DNA of 60,079 bases from Lactobacillus gallinarum DSM 10532 = JCM 2011 (lineage in GTDB: Bacteria; Bacillota; Bacilli; Lactobacillales; Lactobacillaceae): NCBI RefSeq assembly GCF_001434975.1, contig NZ_AZEL01000005.1, positions 1 through 60,079 of the forward strand, read 5' to 3'. The first letter of the stretch is position 1; each line of letters opens with the position of its first letter. The translations under genes were made by a program, and so were the position numbers. Shown here piece by piece: positions 14,277 to 23,857 of this stretch. Below the pieces are notes generated by a model. It ran no database searches, had not been told where the DNA came from, and saw only the letters and a program-made list of their open reading frames with translations.

Positions 14277-15657
14277 TTAATTATTATTTTCTGCTTTAAA
14301 CATTTTCCAATCACTAAAGATAATAATTAAACTAATGATCACTGTAAAAATAAATGCTGCTTGACTTCCCTGAGCCGTTCCTAATGAATAAGTTATATTA
14401 GGCTTTTTTTTGCCAGATAGATATAATCGCGGCCAAGATAGTTGTTCCAACGGAGCCAACTAATTGTTGACTAGTTTGACAAACAGCCGTAGCATCCGCA
14501 CGCAATTCCCCTTTTTCTACCTTAAGCGATTCTGCTAAAGTATTGCTAAAGGACATTCTATGCCCTAACATCATGATGCCGTAAAAAATGACAATCATCA
14601 ATACACTTAAATTCAAGCCAAAAATCATGAATAATAAGCACCCAAGCATCATAAAACTGCCACCTAAGTAAAGTGGCAATTTAGCGCCCTTTTTATCATA
14701 CAAGCTGCCAAAATAAGGATTGAGTAAACCAGCGATAATACTACCGGGGAGTAATATCAATCCACCAATTAAAGAGTTTTGATGCCCAACAATTTGAACG
14801 TAATTTGGCAATACAAAACTGATACCAATATTATTAAACTGTAAAAGGAAATATGCCAAGGCACCCCACACAAAGGCCTTTTGTTTAAAAACAGCTAGAT
14901 CAAGCAACTTCTTGGTTGATTTCTGAGATAATTTAACAAAAAACAAAACCAAAATAGCCGTTGCAATTAATAAAAGCCAAAATAGAGGATTGGGGATTCC
15001 CTTACTAATTTGATTAACGCCCACAGTTAACGTAATAAAAGCGCTGGCTAAAATTATAAACGCTAGCCAATCAAAATCGCTTTTAACTTGTTCATGATAT
15101 TTGCCAATCACTAGAACACCTGCGATGAAAACAATCAAAGCAATGATAGTCGCAAAAATAAAAATCCAGCGCCAAGATAGATAAAAATTAGTAATTCCAC
15201 CAAAAGCAGGACCTAAAGTTGGAGCCATAGCGACTACTAACCCAGCAATTCCCATATAAACGCCCCACTTGTCGCGTGGAATAATCTCGGTAACCAAATT
15301 AAACATTAACGGTGTACTAATTCCTGCACCTAATGCAGAGATTAAACGTCCTAAAAGCAAAATTGAAAAATTAGACGCAAACGCACTAATTACGCTGCCG
15401 ACCATAAAACCACCACAAGCTACTACAAATAGTTGTTTAGCAGTAAAGCGTTCATTTAAATACGATGAACAGATCATAATAATTGCAATGGTTAAAAGGT
15501 AGCCTGTAGTAGTCCATTGAACAGTATCTAGAGCTACATTAAATTGTTTCATCATTGTAGGGAAAGTTACATTTAAACTAGTTTCTGTCAAAATTCCCAC
15601 GAATGACATAAACGCTGCCGATAAAACAGCTAAAATATTTTTAGTTTTTTCTTTCAT
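14277..15657 (-). pseudogene. DHA2-family MFS drug exporter with a C-terminal frameshift
   Basis: A 419-codon frame (14398-15657) encodes a 14-helix EmrB/QacA-type transporter: residues 20-40 carry TETSLNVTFPTM, and QWTTTGYLLT and LGRLISALGAG follow. It breaks at WQKKA. The next frame (to 14277) continues exactly as expected, KPNITYSLGTAQGSQAAF, then the final membrane helix. The break lies in a run of eight A on the minus strand (14404-14411); seven would restore one frame ending WQKKPNIT. So the last helix is lost unless slippage or phase variation restores it. A sequencing error is the main alternative. A modest AGGGA ribosome binding site precedes the ATG. Confidence 0.85.
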
Positions 15658-15686
15658 ACAGATCCCTAATTTAATCTTCCAAACAA

Positions 15687-15721
15687 AAAGAGTAGAAACC
15701 TCAAAAAAGTTTCTACTCTTT
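15687..15721 (-). terminator. Rho-independent terminator of pgi
   Basis: A perfect 13-bp stem (15687-15699 with 15709-15721) is followed by TTTTTG on the minus strand. It is about 65 bases downstream of pgi. Confidence 0.85.
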
Positions 15722-15784
15722 CTTTAATTAGCTAATGCTAACTATATTCAACCGCATACTATCAAATATGCTGAGTAAAATTAA

Positions 15785-17125
15785 TTATTTAAGACGCTTA
15801 GTTAAGTCGTCGTGTAAGTTTTCGTAACCTGGCTTGTTAAGAAGACCAAACATGTTACGCTTGTATTCTTCAACACCTGGTTGGTTGAATGGGTTAATAC
15901 CATTCAAGTAACCTGAAATAGCAATTGCTAATTCGAAGAAGTAGATCATGTAACCAAGAGTGTGTTCAGTTTGATCTGGAATGTTAACAGTCATAACTGG
16001 TACGCCACCGTCAGTGTGGGCTAAAACAACACCTTCGTAAGCACGATCGTTTACGTAGTTCAAGCTCTTGCCTTCCAAGAAGTTAAGTTGATCCAAGTTC
16101 TTTTCATCGCCAGGAATCTTAACATCGTGACGTGGGTTTTCAACACGGATAACAGTTTCAAATAAGTTACGAAGACCTTCTTGAATGTATTGACCAAGTG
16201 AGTGTAAGTCAGTAGTGAAGTTAGCACTTGATGGCCAAATACCCTTGTTGTCCTTACCTTCTGATTCACCCATCAATTGCTTGCACCATTCACCGAACAT
16301 TCTAAGGTTTGGTTCATAGTTTTCAACAATTTCAGTAGTGTAACCCTTGCGGTAAAGGATGTTACGAAGAGCAGCGTATTGGTATGGTGAGTTCTTGTGA
16401 ACATCAGTATCAGTGTAATCTGCACGAGCATCTGCAGCACCCTTCATCAAAGCATCGATGTCAGCACCTGCAGCAGCAATTGGAAGTAAACCAACAGCAG
16501 TAAGAACACTGTAACGACCACCAATATCATCTGGAACTACGAATTCTTCGTAACCTTCTGCGTCAGCTTCAGTCTTCAAAGCACCCTTTTGACGGTCAGT
16601 AGTTGCGTAAATACGCTTAGCAGCTTCTTCCTTACCGTACTTCTTGATCAACTTATCCTTGAAGATTCTGAATGCTACTGATGGTTCAGTAGTAGTACCT
16701 GACTTAGAAATTACGTTAATACTAAAGTCCTTGTCGCCTACCCATTCAATCAAGTCGTAAAGGTATGAACCTGAAAGTGAGTTACCACAGAAAACAACAG
16801 TTGGCATGTCTGTCTTTTCCTTGCCGTAGAAGTTGCTGTTCAAAAATTCAATTGCAGCTTGAGCACCAAGGTATGAACCACCAATACCGATGCAGACCAA
16901 AACTTCTGAATCATTTTGGATCTTCTTGGCAGCCTTCTTGATACGAGCAAATTCGTCTTTGTCGTAATCTACTGGCAAGTCAAGCCAACCACGGAAATCA
17001 TTGCCAGCACCAGTACCATCACGGAGTTCAGTGTTAGCAGCATTTACCATAGCTTGCATTTCGCCTAATTCATTTTCATGAACAAATGGCGTTAACTTAC
17101 TACTATCAAAATTAATTAAACTCAT
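15785..17125 (-). CDS. pgi: Glucose-6-phosphate isomerase
   Basis: A 446-residue enzyme interconverting glucose-6-phosphate and fructose-6-phosphate. The SIS fold is visible: [16 protein letters not shown] near residue 80, [16 protein letters not shown] near 140, and the catalytic region [15 protein letters not shown] near 290. Length is normal for the Gram-positive short form. The gene is monocistronic: a TATAAT -10 lies about 20 bases upstream of the ATG and a terminator lies downstream. Confidence 0.98.
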   Translation of the reverse strand: MSLINFDSSKLTPFVHENELGEMQAMVNAANTELRDGTGAGNDFRGWLDLPVDYDKDEFARIKKAAKKIQNDSEVLVCIGIGGSYLGAQAAIEFLNSNFYGKEKTDMPTVVFCGNSLSGSYLYDLIEWVGDKDFSINVISKSGTTTEPSVAFRIFKDKLIKKYGKEEAAKRIYATTDRQKGALKTEADAEGYEEFVVPDDIGGRYSVLTAVGLLPIAAAGADIDALMKGAADARADYTDTDVHKNSPYQYAALRNILYRKGYTTEIVENYEPNLRMFGEWCKQLMGESEGKDNKGIWPSSANFTTDLHSLGQYIQEGLRNLFETVIRVENPRHDVKIPGDEKNLDQLNFLEGKSLNYVNDRAYEGVVLAHTDGGVPVMTVNIPDQTEHTLGYMIYFFELAIAISGYLNGINPFNQPGVEEYKRNMFGLLNKPGYENLHDDLTKRLK

Positions 17126-17201
17126 AAATCTGCTTCCTAACTATTATAAAAATTTCACATCCTTATTTTAACAATCTTATTTATCGAATACCAGTATCAT
17201 T

Positions 17202-17816
17202 TTACAAGCGCATACATAATTTTTTGAAAAAGAGATAAATCAAATAGCCTAAGATCGCACCACACGTATTAAAGAAGACATCATCAATGTCACTAACACC
17301 AGTTGATAATAAAAATTGCAATGTTTCAATGACAATTGAAAACAGCATCCCCATCAAAATAGTTTTAAAAAATGATTGCTTCTTTGAAAAAACAATTGGA
17401 AATAATATTCCAAACGGCACAAAACACATAATATTGCCCAGTGAATTGTAAAAGAAATCTAACCTGCTTGGCGCATAAACTAATTTCCACGTTTCCTTCA
17501 TAAAAACTAAATTAACATCACTCAACGGCCTATTAAAATTAAACACAAGTTGCCATGGAAAATAAGTATCTCTGAACGTTGTCAACATTAAAATCAAAAT
17601 TAGATAAAATGCAAAAATCCAAACACCAACTTCCGATTTAATTGATCGTCTTCTTCTAACAAAAAGAAGCCAGATCAACCGTAAAACCGCAAAAATAAGA
17701 AAGTAAAAGAAGGTTTTATCTAATGCTAAAAAAGATAATTTAACTAATGCAAAATGATTAATACTAGTCGCATAACGTTCTGCTAAAAAATTATAAAGTG
17801 GGCCGAAAAACAGCAT
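17202..17816 (-). CDS. VanZ-family membrane protein
   Basis: A 204-residue protein with about five membrane helices. The VanZ signature is present as NSLGNIMCFVPFGILFPI, ETLQFLL and DIDDVFFNTCGAILGYL. VanZ proteins lower susceptibility to teicoplanin in some hosts, but most chromosomal members have no known role. It stands alone, divergent from the lipoteichoic acid synthase gene, so a part in envelope function is plausible but only inferred. Confidence 0.85.
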   Translation of the reverse strand: MLFFGPLYNFLAERYATSINHFALVKLSFLALDKTFFYFLIFAVLRLIWLLFVRRRRSIKSEVGVWIFAFYLILILMLTTFRDTYFPWQLVFNFNRPLSDVNLVFMKETWKLVYAPSRLDFFYNSLGNIMCFVPFGILFPIVFSKKQSFFKTILMGMLFSIVIETLQFLLSTGVSDIDDVFFNTCGAILGYLIYLFFKKLCMRL

Positions 17817-17905
17817 GCTTTGCCTCTTTCTAAATTATTCCTTCTAGATTATAACCATTTTTTCAAAAGGTAATTATTAAAAAATGCATAACTCTTGATA
17901 AATCG

Positions 17906-17934
17906 TTGTTTTAAGCAGAAGGAACCTTTAAAAT
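17906..17934 (+). promoter_or_regulatory. Promoter of ltaS-type gene
   Basis: TTGTTT (17906-17911), a 17-base spacer and TAAAAT (17929-17934), 25 bases upstream of the chosen start codon. Confidence 0.55.
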
Positions 17935-17958
17935 TAAAAGATGTTAAAGGAGAAAAAT

Positions 17959-20142
17959 ATGAAAAAGAAAATTAGCAATTTTATTCAAACAAGAACTGGA
18001 TTTTTGGTTCTTTTGGTATTTTGGTTTTGGATAAAATACATTTTTGCCGCTTATTTCGACTTTAATTTAGGTTTATCGGATCCTTACCAGCACGTTATCA
18101 TGTGGCTCAGCCCGATTGGGACTGCTGTAATTTTGATTAGTATTGGCTTTTACATCCCTAAACCTATTATTTCCTATATCGCCATGTTAATCATGGATTT
18201 TGCAAATACTGCTTTGCTATTTGCAAACATTATCTATTACCGGCAATTTACTGATTTTTTAACCATTAAAACAATGACTAATGCTGGCAAGGTCTCCCAA
18301 GGCTTGGGTAAAAGTACTGTTGCTTTACTCCACCCTACCGACATCTTAATTTGGATTGACCTTATCATTATCATCATCCTTTTGGTTATTCATAAAATAC
18401 GAATCGATCAAAAATCATACGGGCTGTCAACTCCCATCGCTATTACTTCAGTTGGAGCATTGATTACTACTTTGAACATCTTTCTGGCTGAGACTTCCCG
18501 TCCACGCCTTTTAAGAAATACCTTTGACCGTTCTTATGTAGTGAAATATTTGGGAATTGATACTTTTACTGCTTATGATGGTTTCAAGAGCGCACAAAAC
18601 GTTCAGGTAACCCAAAATGCTAATGCTTCAGATCTAAATGAGATTTTGAATTTTACCAATAAGATTCATTCTGCTCCCTCATCCGCATATTTTGGCGTAG
18701 AGAAAAATAAAAACGTAATTGTCATTCACTTGGAAAGTTTTCAACAGTTTTTAATTAACCTTAAGGTTAATGGCAAAGAAGTGACACCGTTTTTAAATTC
18801 ACTTTATCGAAATAAACATACTTTGAGTTTTGATAACTTTTATCATCAAGTTGGTTTAGGTAGAACTAGTGATGCTGAAAACATGTTAGAAACCAGTACA
18901 TATGGGATTGCAGATGGATCATTATTCACTTCACTTGGTTCTGAGAATACGTTCCAGGCAGCTCCCCAAATTCTGCGTCAAGATGGGTATACTTCTGCTG
19001 TATTCCATGGGAATGTCGGTACTTTCTGGAATAGAAATGATGTCTATAAAAATATGGGCTATAACTATTTCTTTGATAAGAATTATTTCAGTACACAAAA
19101 TAAAGACAATATTGGTTACGGTTTAAAAGATAAGCTGTTGTTTGCCGAGAGCATCAAGTACCTAGAACAAATGCAACAGCCATTTTATGCAAAATTCATT
19201 ACTGTTACTAACCATATTCCATTTGATCTAGATAAGGATGATCGCGATCCTAACTTTAAGACCACTAAAACGAGCGATCAAACTATTAACAACTATTTTG
19301 AAACTGCTCATTACTTAGACGAAGCAGTTCATGAATTTTTCAACTATCTAAAAGCTTCTGGCCTCTATAAAAATAGTATGATAGTAATCTATGGTGATCA
19401 CTATGGATTAAGTAATTCCGAAAATGAAACCTTAGCTCCAATTATTAATGAAAGTGCTGATACTTGGAACACATATAACAATGTGCAAATGCAAAAAGTT
19501 CCATTCATGATTCACGCTGATAATTTAAAAGGAAAAATCAGTCACGAAATTGCTGGCGAAATCGACGTTCTTCCAACCTTGCTTCACCTACTTGGAATCA
19601 GTAATAAGGGCTATGTTCAATTTGGTAGCGACATGCTTTCTCCTCATAGACAAGATTGGATCGTCTTTAGAAATGGTACTATTGTCAGCTCCAAATATAT
19701 TATCGTTGGAGGCAAGGGAATAAAAGGAACAGTTTACAATCGAATTAACGGTAGACAAATTATTAATTTTAGCCCGCAGGAAAAGAAAGAAATTACCGCT
19801 TTAGCTAAAAAAGCTAAAGATTCTCTTCATTATTCTGATTTGTTTAATAATCATAATTTACTACGGTTTTACACTCCAACAGGTTTTGTACCGGTTGATC
19901 CAACTCAGTTTAATTACTCTACTAATTATCAAAAGATGATCTCAATCAGACAAGACCTAGCAGATAGTTCTACTTCACTTTACAGTGAAAATCATAACCG
20001 TTCTACAACCAAGCTCTATAAGACTGATGCTTCTGAATTGCACAATCGTGAAAAAGATATTACTAAAGTGCCAGAAGAAGTACTTAAGAATCAATTAACC
20101 GAGCAAAATAAAAGTAGCACAGAAAAAAGTGATAAAAACTAA
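17959..20142 (+). CDS. ltaS: Lipoteichoic acid synthase (LtaS family)
   Basis: A 727-residue polyglycerolphosphate synthase. Five membrane helices fill the first ~180 residues, followed by an extracellular sulfatase-like domain. The nucleophile is Thr303 in GLGRTSDAENM; metal ligands include Glu259 (VIHLES) and the YGDHYG segment. It transfers glycerophosphate from phosphatidylglycerol to the growing LTA chain outside the cell. The ATG at 17959 is chosen because AAAGGAG lies just upstream; an ATG at 17941 would contain that ribosome binding site. The C-terminal ~90 residues are low-complexity and extend beyond the enzyme core. A second LtaS paralogue could exist elsewhere. Confidence 0.93.
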   Translation: MKKKISNFIQTRTGFLVLLVFWFWIKYIFAAYFDFNLGLSDPYQHVIMWLSPIGTAVILISIGFYIPKPIISYIAMLIMDFANTALLFANIIYYRQFTDFLTIKTMTNAGKVSQGLGKSTVALLHPTDILIWIDLIIIIILLVIHKIRIDQKSYGLSTPIAITSVGALITTLNIFLAETSRPRLLRNTFDRSYVVKYLGIDTFTAYDGFKSAQNVQVTQNANASDLNEILNFTNKIHSAPSSAYFGVEKNKNVIVIHLESFQQFLINLKVNGKEVTPFLNSLYRNKHTLSFDNFYHQVGLGRTSDAENMLETSTYGIADGSLFTSLGSENTFQAAPQILRQDGYTSAVFHGNVGTFWNRNDVYKNMGYNYFFDKNYFSTQNKDNIGYGLKDKLLFAESIKYLEQMQQPFYAKFITVTNHIPFDLDKDDRDPNFKTTKTSDQTINNYFETAHYLDEAVHEFFNYLKASGLYKNSMIVIYGDHYGLSNSENETLAPIINESADTWNTYNNVQMQKVPFMIHADNLKGKISHEIAGEIDVLPTLLHLLGISNKGYVQFGSDMLSPHRQDWIVFRNGTIVSSKYIIVGGKGIKGTVYNRINGRQIINFSPQEKKEITALAKKAKDSLHYSDLFNNHNLLRFYTPTGFVPVDPTQFNYSTNYQKMISIRQDLADSSTSLYSENHNRSTTKLYKTDASELHNREKDITKVPEEVLKNQLTEQNKSSTEKSDKN

Positions 20143-20150
20143 AGAAAATT

Positions 20151-20192
20151 AAAAGGCATTCAGCTGTATAAAATTGCAGCTGAATGCCTTTT
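20151..20192 (+). terminator. Bidirectional terminator between ltaS and the histidine kinase
   Basis: A perfect 16-bp stem (20151-20166 with 20177-20192) has T-rich sequence on both strands. It separates the convergent genes. Confidence 0.9.
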
Positions 20193-20193
20193 T

Positions 20194-21651
20194 CTATTCA
20201 TCTTTGCTTATAAATTGTTCATAGCCTTTATCATAAAAGATAACCGTAAATGTTGATCCTTTGCCAGGTGCAGAAGCCACTTTTACTTTACCACCGTGCT
20301 GTTTAATCAATGAGGAAACAATGGCCAATCCTAACCCAGATTCGCCTGTGCCCATCCTCGCTCTTGATGGATCAGCCTTGAAAAAGCGTTCAAAGATAAA
20401 CTTAGTTTGGTCTTTACTCATGCCGATACCATCATCCTTGACAGATATTTCACTAGCATGTTCCAATCTTTTACCAGAAATTTGAATGTGACCATCATGC
20501 GTAAATTGAATGGCATTTTGAACCAAGTTGACCATCACCTGCGTAAATCGATCACGATCTGCATAAATTGGCAATTTTTCTGGACCAGCAACACTAATTT
20601 CGTCTTTAGCCTTTTGAGCATTTTGTTTTAACTGCGACTTTAAGTCATGCAGAATTGGCATTGCATCAAAATCTGTTTTAATCAACATGATCTGATTATT
20701 ACGGATTTTTTCATAATCCAAATTTTCATTAACTAACCTAATTAAACGTTTAGTCTCACGTTGCATTAAATCAATAGACTTAGGCTTAGATTCTTCCGGA
20801 ATGGCGTCATACTGCAAGCCCTCCAGAATGCCATTAATAGTTGTCAAAGGTGTTCGCATTTCATGAGCTGCATCAGCCATAAATTGATCACGCCGCTTTT
20901 CTTGTGCCCTAACTTCTTCATTTGATTGCTTAAGTGCCTTAACCATTTTATTAAAGTTTTCAGCCAGCTGATCAATTTCATCACTGTCTTTATGAGCGAT
21001 CTGTACATTGAAGTTTCCTGAGGCAACTTTTTGCGTTGCCCGAGACAACCGTTTGATTCGTTTAGTTGAATAATATGAAATGATAAAGCTAAGAATAAGT
21101 CCAACTGCTACAGTGATTAACAAAGCCCGCAATAAATTGCGCTTAGCCATATATATTGGTCGCTCAACATGTTTTACCCTAGAACTAATCCACGCTATAC
21201 CAACCAAATTTTTTCCATTCATCCAGGGGACTAAGACACCAGTATATGCGTCCTTAGTTGAACCAATTGGGGAATTTTCAGTATGGTTATTCTGGATGCA
21301 AATCTCTTGTCCATTTTGCAAAGTAGAAAAAATCTTATCAGACAATTGAACTTTGGCATTGACCCGAGGATAAATTTGCGTATTTTTATCATCAAAAATA
21401 CGTAAATGAACGTCATCTCCACGCAATACAAATTCTAATTGATTCAAGAAATTATCATTTAGTAAAGCTGTGCCGTTTTTGCCATCCGTTTCAGCTAATT
21501 CTCCCAACGAATTAGCATAACTTTCCATTCGTTGATAATTTTGCATGTAAGCCTGATTACGGGCATATCCGATTTCTGAATAACCAATAATGGAAATCGT
21601 GGTTACGATAATCAAAAGAAAGCCCAGCATGTTCTGATAAATTAATTTCAT
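20194..21651 (-). CDS. Sensor histidine kinase
   Basis: A 485-residue membrane kinase. Helix 1 is at about residues 8-26, an extracytoplasmic sensor region at 27-172, helix 2 at 173-195, HAMP at 196-245, and the HisKA phosphoacceptor is His263 (DAAHEMRTPL). The ATPase domain shows LVQNAIQFTH (N box), VKDDGIGMS (G1), FERFFKADPS (F) and ESGLGLAIV (G2). The start overlaps the regulator stop codon (TAATG), so the two are coupled. The signal is unknown; the cognate regulator is the upstream gene. Confidence 0.95.
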   Translation of the reverse strand: MKLIYQNMLGFLLIIVTTISIIGYSEIGYARNQAYMQNYQRMESYANSLGELAETDGKNGTALLNDNFLNQLEFVLRGDDVHLRIFDDKNTQIYPRVNAKVQLSDKIFSTLQNGQEICIQNNHTENSPIGSTKDAYTGVLVPWMNGKNLVGIAWISSRVKHVERPIYMAKRNLLRALLITVAVGLILSFIISYYSTKRIKRLSRATQKVASGNFNVQIAHKDSDEIDQLAENFNKMVKALKQSNEEVRAQEKRRDQFMADAAHEMRTPLTTINGILEGLQYDAIPEESKPKSIDLMQRETKRLIRLVNENLDYEKIRNNQIMLIKTDFDAMPILHDLKSQLKQNAQKAKDEISVAGPEKLPIYADRDRFTQVMVNLVQNAIQFTHDGHIQISGKRLEHASEISVKDDGIGMSKDQTKFIFERFFKADPSRARMGTGESGLGLAIVSSLIKQHGGKVKVASAPGKGSTFTVIFYDKGYEQFISKDE

Positions 21652-22373
21652 TATTTGACCTGCGAATCGTCAAACTTATAGCCGACACCCCAGACTGTTT
21701 GAATAACTTTGGCGCCAACTTTTTCTAATTTTTGCCGCAATTTTTTAATATGAGCATCAACGGTTCGCTCCTCACCATAATACTCATATCCCCATACTAA
21801 CTCTAATAGCTGATCACGTGAAAATACTTGCTTAGGCTTTTGAGCCATCGTATACAGTAAATCAAATTCCTTAGGTGTTAAATCAACTACCGGTTGATCA
21901 TCAAACAAAACTTCTCGTCTATCCTTAGAAATTTTTAGATGAGGTGTTTGAATTTCATATTCCTGATTAGTATTTTCTTGCGTTTGAACATCTTCTTCCA
22001 TCATCACACGACGATGAAGGGCCTTAATTCGTGCAATCAGGGCAATTGGACTAAATGGCTTAGTCACATATTCATCAGCACCAATTCCTAATCCCAGAAC
22101 TTGATCTGATTCACTGCCCCTAGCAGTAAGCATGATAATTGGAACAGTAGGAGAAATAGCCCTTACTTCCTTAGCAACCTGAATCCCATCTTTTTTTGGC
22201 AAATTCAGATCTAATGTAATCAAATCATACTTATCTGCATTTTCTTTAAACATATCGACGGCTTCGACACCGTCGACAGCGATATCTTGCTGCCAACCTT
22301 CTTTTTTAAAAAACATTCCCATCATTTCAGCGACAGAACTGTCATCTTCAACCATTAAGATTCTCAAACTCAT
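21651..22373 (-). CDS. OmpR-family response regulator
   Basis: A 240-residue regulator. The receiver domain (1-120) has the acidic pocket EDD at 9-11, the phosphoacceptor Asp55 (LITLDLNLP), the conserved Thr in LTARG and Lys in VTKPF. The winged-helix DNA-binding domain (about 145-235) has DLTPKEFDLLYTMA and the RTVDAHIKKLRQKL recognition helix. It is coupled to the kinase downstream and to the SdpI-like gene upstream by 1-base overlaps. Target genes are not known. Confidence 0.96.
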   Translation of the reverse strand: MSLRILMVEDDSSVAEMMGMFFKKEGWQQDIAVDGVEAVDMFKENADKYDLITLDLNLPKKDGIQVAKEVRAISPTVPIIMLTARGSESDQVLGLGIGADEYVTKPFSPIALIARIKALHRRVMMEEDVQTQENTNQEYEIQTPHLKISKDRREVLFDDQPVVDLTPKEFDLLYTMAQKPKQVFSRDQLLELVWGYEYYGEERTVDAHIKKLRQKLEKVGAKVIQTVWGVGYKFDDSQVK

Positions 22374-22765
22374 TATCGATCCCTAAATCCTTTTGTTCTT
22401 TGACGTTTTACTTGATCGGGATCGACATAGTCATGTGGCAATTCATGTCTTTTACTTAAAAAAGATTTGAGACTTTTTTCAGTAAAGACAATTGGCAATA
22501 AGATAAATAAATAAAAAGTTAATAGCCAAATGAGAAAATAGCGATCCCAATTCAAATAGTGAATAATTAACCCTATTACGACTTGAATCAAGCCGAATAA
22601 AATACAATATAAACTTGCCCTTCTTTGAGCAAACTTAAAACTATCCTTGTTAACTTGCGCTAGATAAGATAAATAGCCATAAATCCGATTAGGCTTCTTG
22701 GCTGGTGAAATCAACCAAATAATTCCAATCACTGCCATTATTGAACCACAAGCGACATAGATCAC
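22373..22765 (-). CDS. SdpI-like membrane protein preceding the two-component system
   Basis: A 130-residue protein with three likely membrane helices (about 2-20, 49-69, 76-94) and a charged C-terminal tail. The segment KPNRIYGYLSYLAQVNKDSF after helix 1 recalls the SdpI immunity-protein signature (arginine, glycine-tyrosine, then asparagine); the match is by eye. It starts with GTG after AGGAGT. It overlaps the response regulator gene by one base and is therefore the first gene of a three-gene signalling operon. A sensory or accessory role for the kinase is inferred. Confidence 0.6.
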   Translation of the reverse strand: MIYVACGSIMAVIGIIWLISPAKKPNRIYGYLSYLAQVNKDSFKFAQRRASLYCILFGLIQVVIGLIIHYLNWDRYFLIWLLTFYLFILLPIVFTEKSLKSFLSKRHELPHDYVDPDQVKRQRTKGFRDR

Positions 22766-22799
22766 AATTTCTCACTCCTAAATCTGATAAAATAAACGG

Positions 22800-23765
22800 T
22801 TATTCCTCACCAGGTGCAGACATAACTATTCTCATTTTACCAGTGAAAGTGAATTTCTTCATCTCATTTGGAATAATTAAATTAGTTCCTAATTTCAAAT
22901 CATATGTTTTGTCATCAGCTTCAAGTTTTCCTTCGCCTTTAATGACTGAAACTAAAAGATATGGATGATCCTTTAACCCTGTTTTCCAAGTACCATCAAG
23001 GTCAATTTGCCATAAGTAGAAGTGTGGTGAAATTGGTGGTTCTACCAAAGTCTTAATTTCTGCATCTTGATCCTTGCTGGTCTTAATATCTAGCTTAGGA
23101 TCAACATGAGGTACAGTAGTTACATCAATTGATTTTTGCGTATGAAGTTCACGCTTTTTACCGGTCTTCTTGTCTACTCGATCATAATCGTAAAGACGGT
23201 AAGTAACATCACTTGATTGTTGAGTTTCAATTACCAAGCAACCCTTAGTCAAAGCATGGATTGTACCTGCTGGAACGTAGAAAAAGTCGCCAGCCTTAAC
23301 TGGAACTTTTCTGAGCAACTTGTCCCATTCACCCTTATGGATCATATCAGCTAATTCTTCACGAGTCTTAGCATAATGACCATAAATAATGTAGGCACCT
23401 GGGTCTGCTTGCATGACGTACCAGCTTTCAGTCTTGCCGGAATCATTTTCTACTTTTCTAGCATAATCATCATCTGGGTGTACTTGCACTGATAAATTAT
23501 CATTGGCATCCAAGAACTTAACCAAAAGTGGAAATTCCTTAGCCTTAGGATTACCAAATAATTCTGGATGTTTTAAATAAACATCTCTTAAAGACATGCC
23601 CTTAAGTGGACCTTCAGTTACTACTGAAGCATCATCCTTATAGCCAGAAATAATCCAAGCCTCACCGACTTTTCCTTCTGGAATATCATAGTGAAAAATA
23701 TCATCTAATTTGCGTCCACCCCAAATCTTTGGTCTAAAATACGGGGTTAAAAATAATGGTTCCAT
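22800..23765 (-). CDS. manA: Mannose-6-phosphate isomerase, class I
   Basis: A 321-residue zinc enzyme interconverting mannose-6-phosphate and fructose-6-phosphate. The cupin zinc site is visible in VQVHPDDDYA (about residue 97) and in VPAGTIHALTKG (about 170). The N-terminal LTPYFRPKIWGGRKL is typical of the Bacillus-type short form. It supports mannose use and supply of mannose-6-phosphate. A perfect 14-bp palindrome (23782-23795) contains the TATACT -10 in its promoter. Confidence 0.95.
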   Translation of the reverse strand: MEPLFLTPYFRPKIWGGRKLDDIFHYDIPEGKVGEAWIISGYKDDASVVTEGPLKGMSLRDVYLKHPELFGNPKAKEFPLLVKFLDANDNLSVQVHPDDDYARKVENDSGKTESWYVMQADPGAYIIYGHYAKTREELADMIHKGEWDKLLRKVPVKAGDFFYVPAGTIHALTKGCLVIETQQSSDVTYRLYDYDRVDKKTGKKRELHTQKSIDVTTVPHVDPKLDIKTSKDQDAEIKTLVEPPISPHFYLWQIDLDGTWKTGLKDHPYLLVSVIKGEGKLEADDKTYDLKLGTNLIIPNEMKKFTFTGKMRIVMSAPGEE

Positions 23766-23781
23766 TTAAATCACCTCACAT

Positions 23782-23795
23782 AAAGTATATACTTT
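23782..23795. promoter_or_regulatory. Palindrome in the manA promoter region
   Basis: AAAGTATATACTTT is a perfect 14-bp palindrome 17 bases upstream of the manA start. It includes a TATACT -10 candidate on the minus strand, so a bound protein would block the promoter. No regulator is identified. Confidence 0.4.
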
Positions 23796-23843
23796 GAGGC
23801 TATAAAAATGAAACCCTTTTCTTAATTATATATCTACCTTTTT

Positions 23844-23857
23844 GTTTACATGTAAAC
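23844..23857. other. Perfect palindrome after the PatB pseudogene
   Basis: GTTTACATGTAAAC is a perfect 14-bp palindrome directly after the stop codon of the decayed C-S lyase gene. It lacks a loop and a good T-run, so it is more likely an operator than a terminator. Confidence 0.4.
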
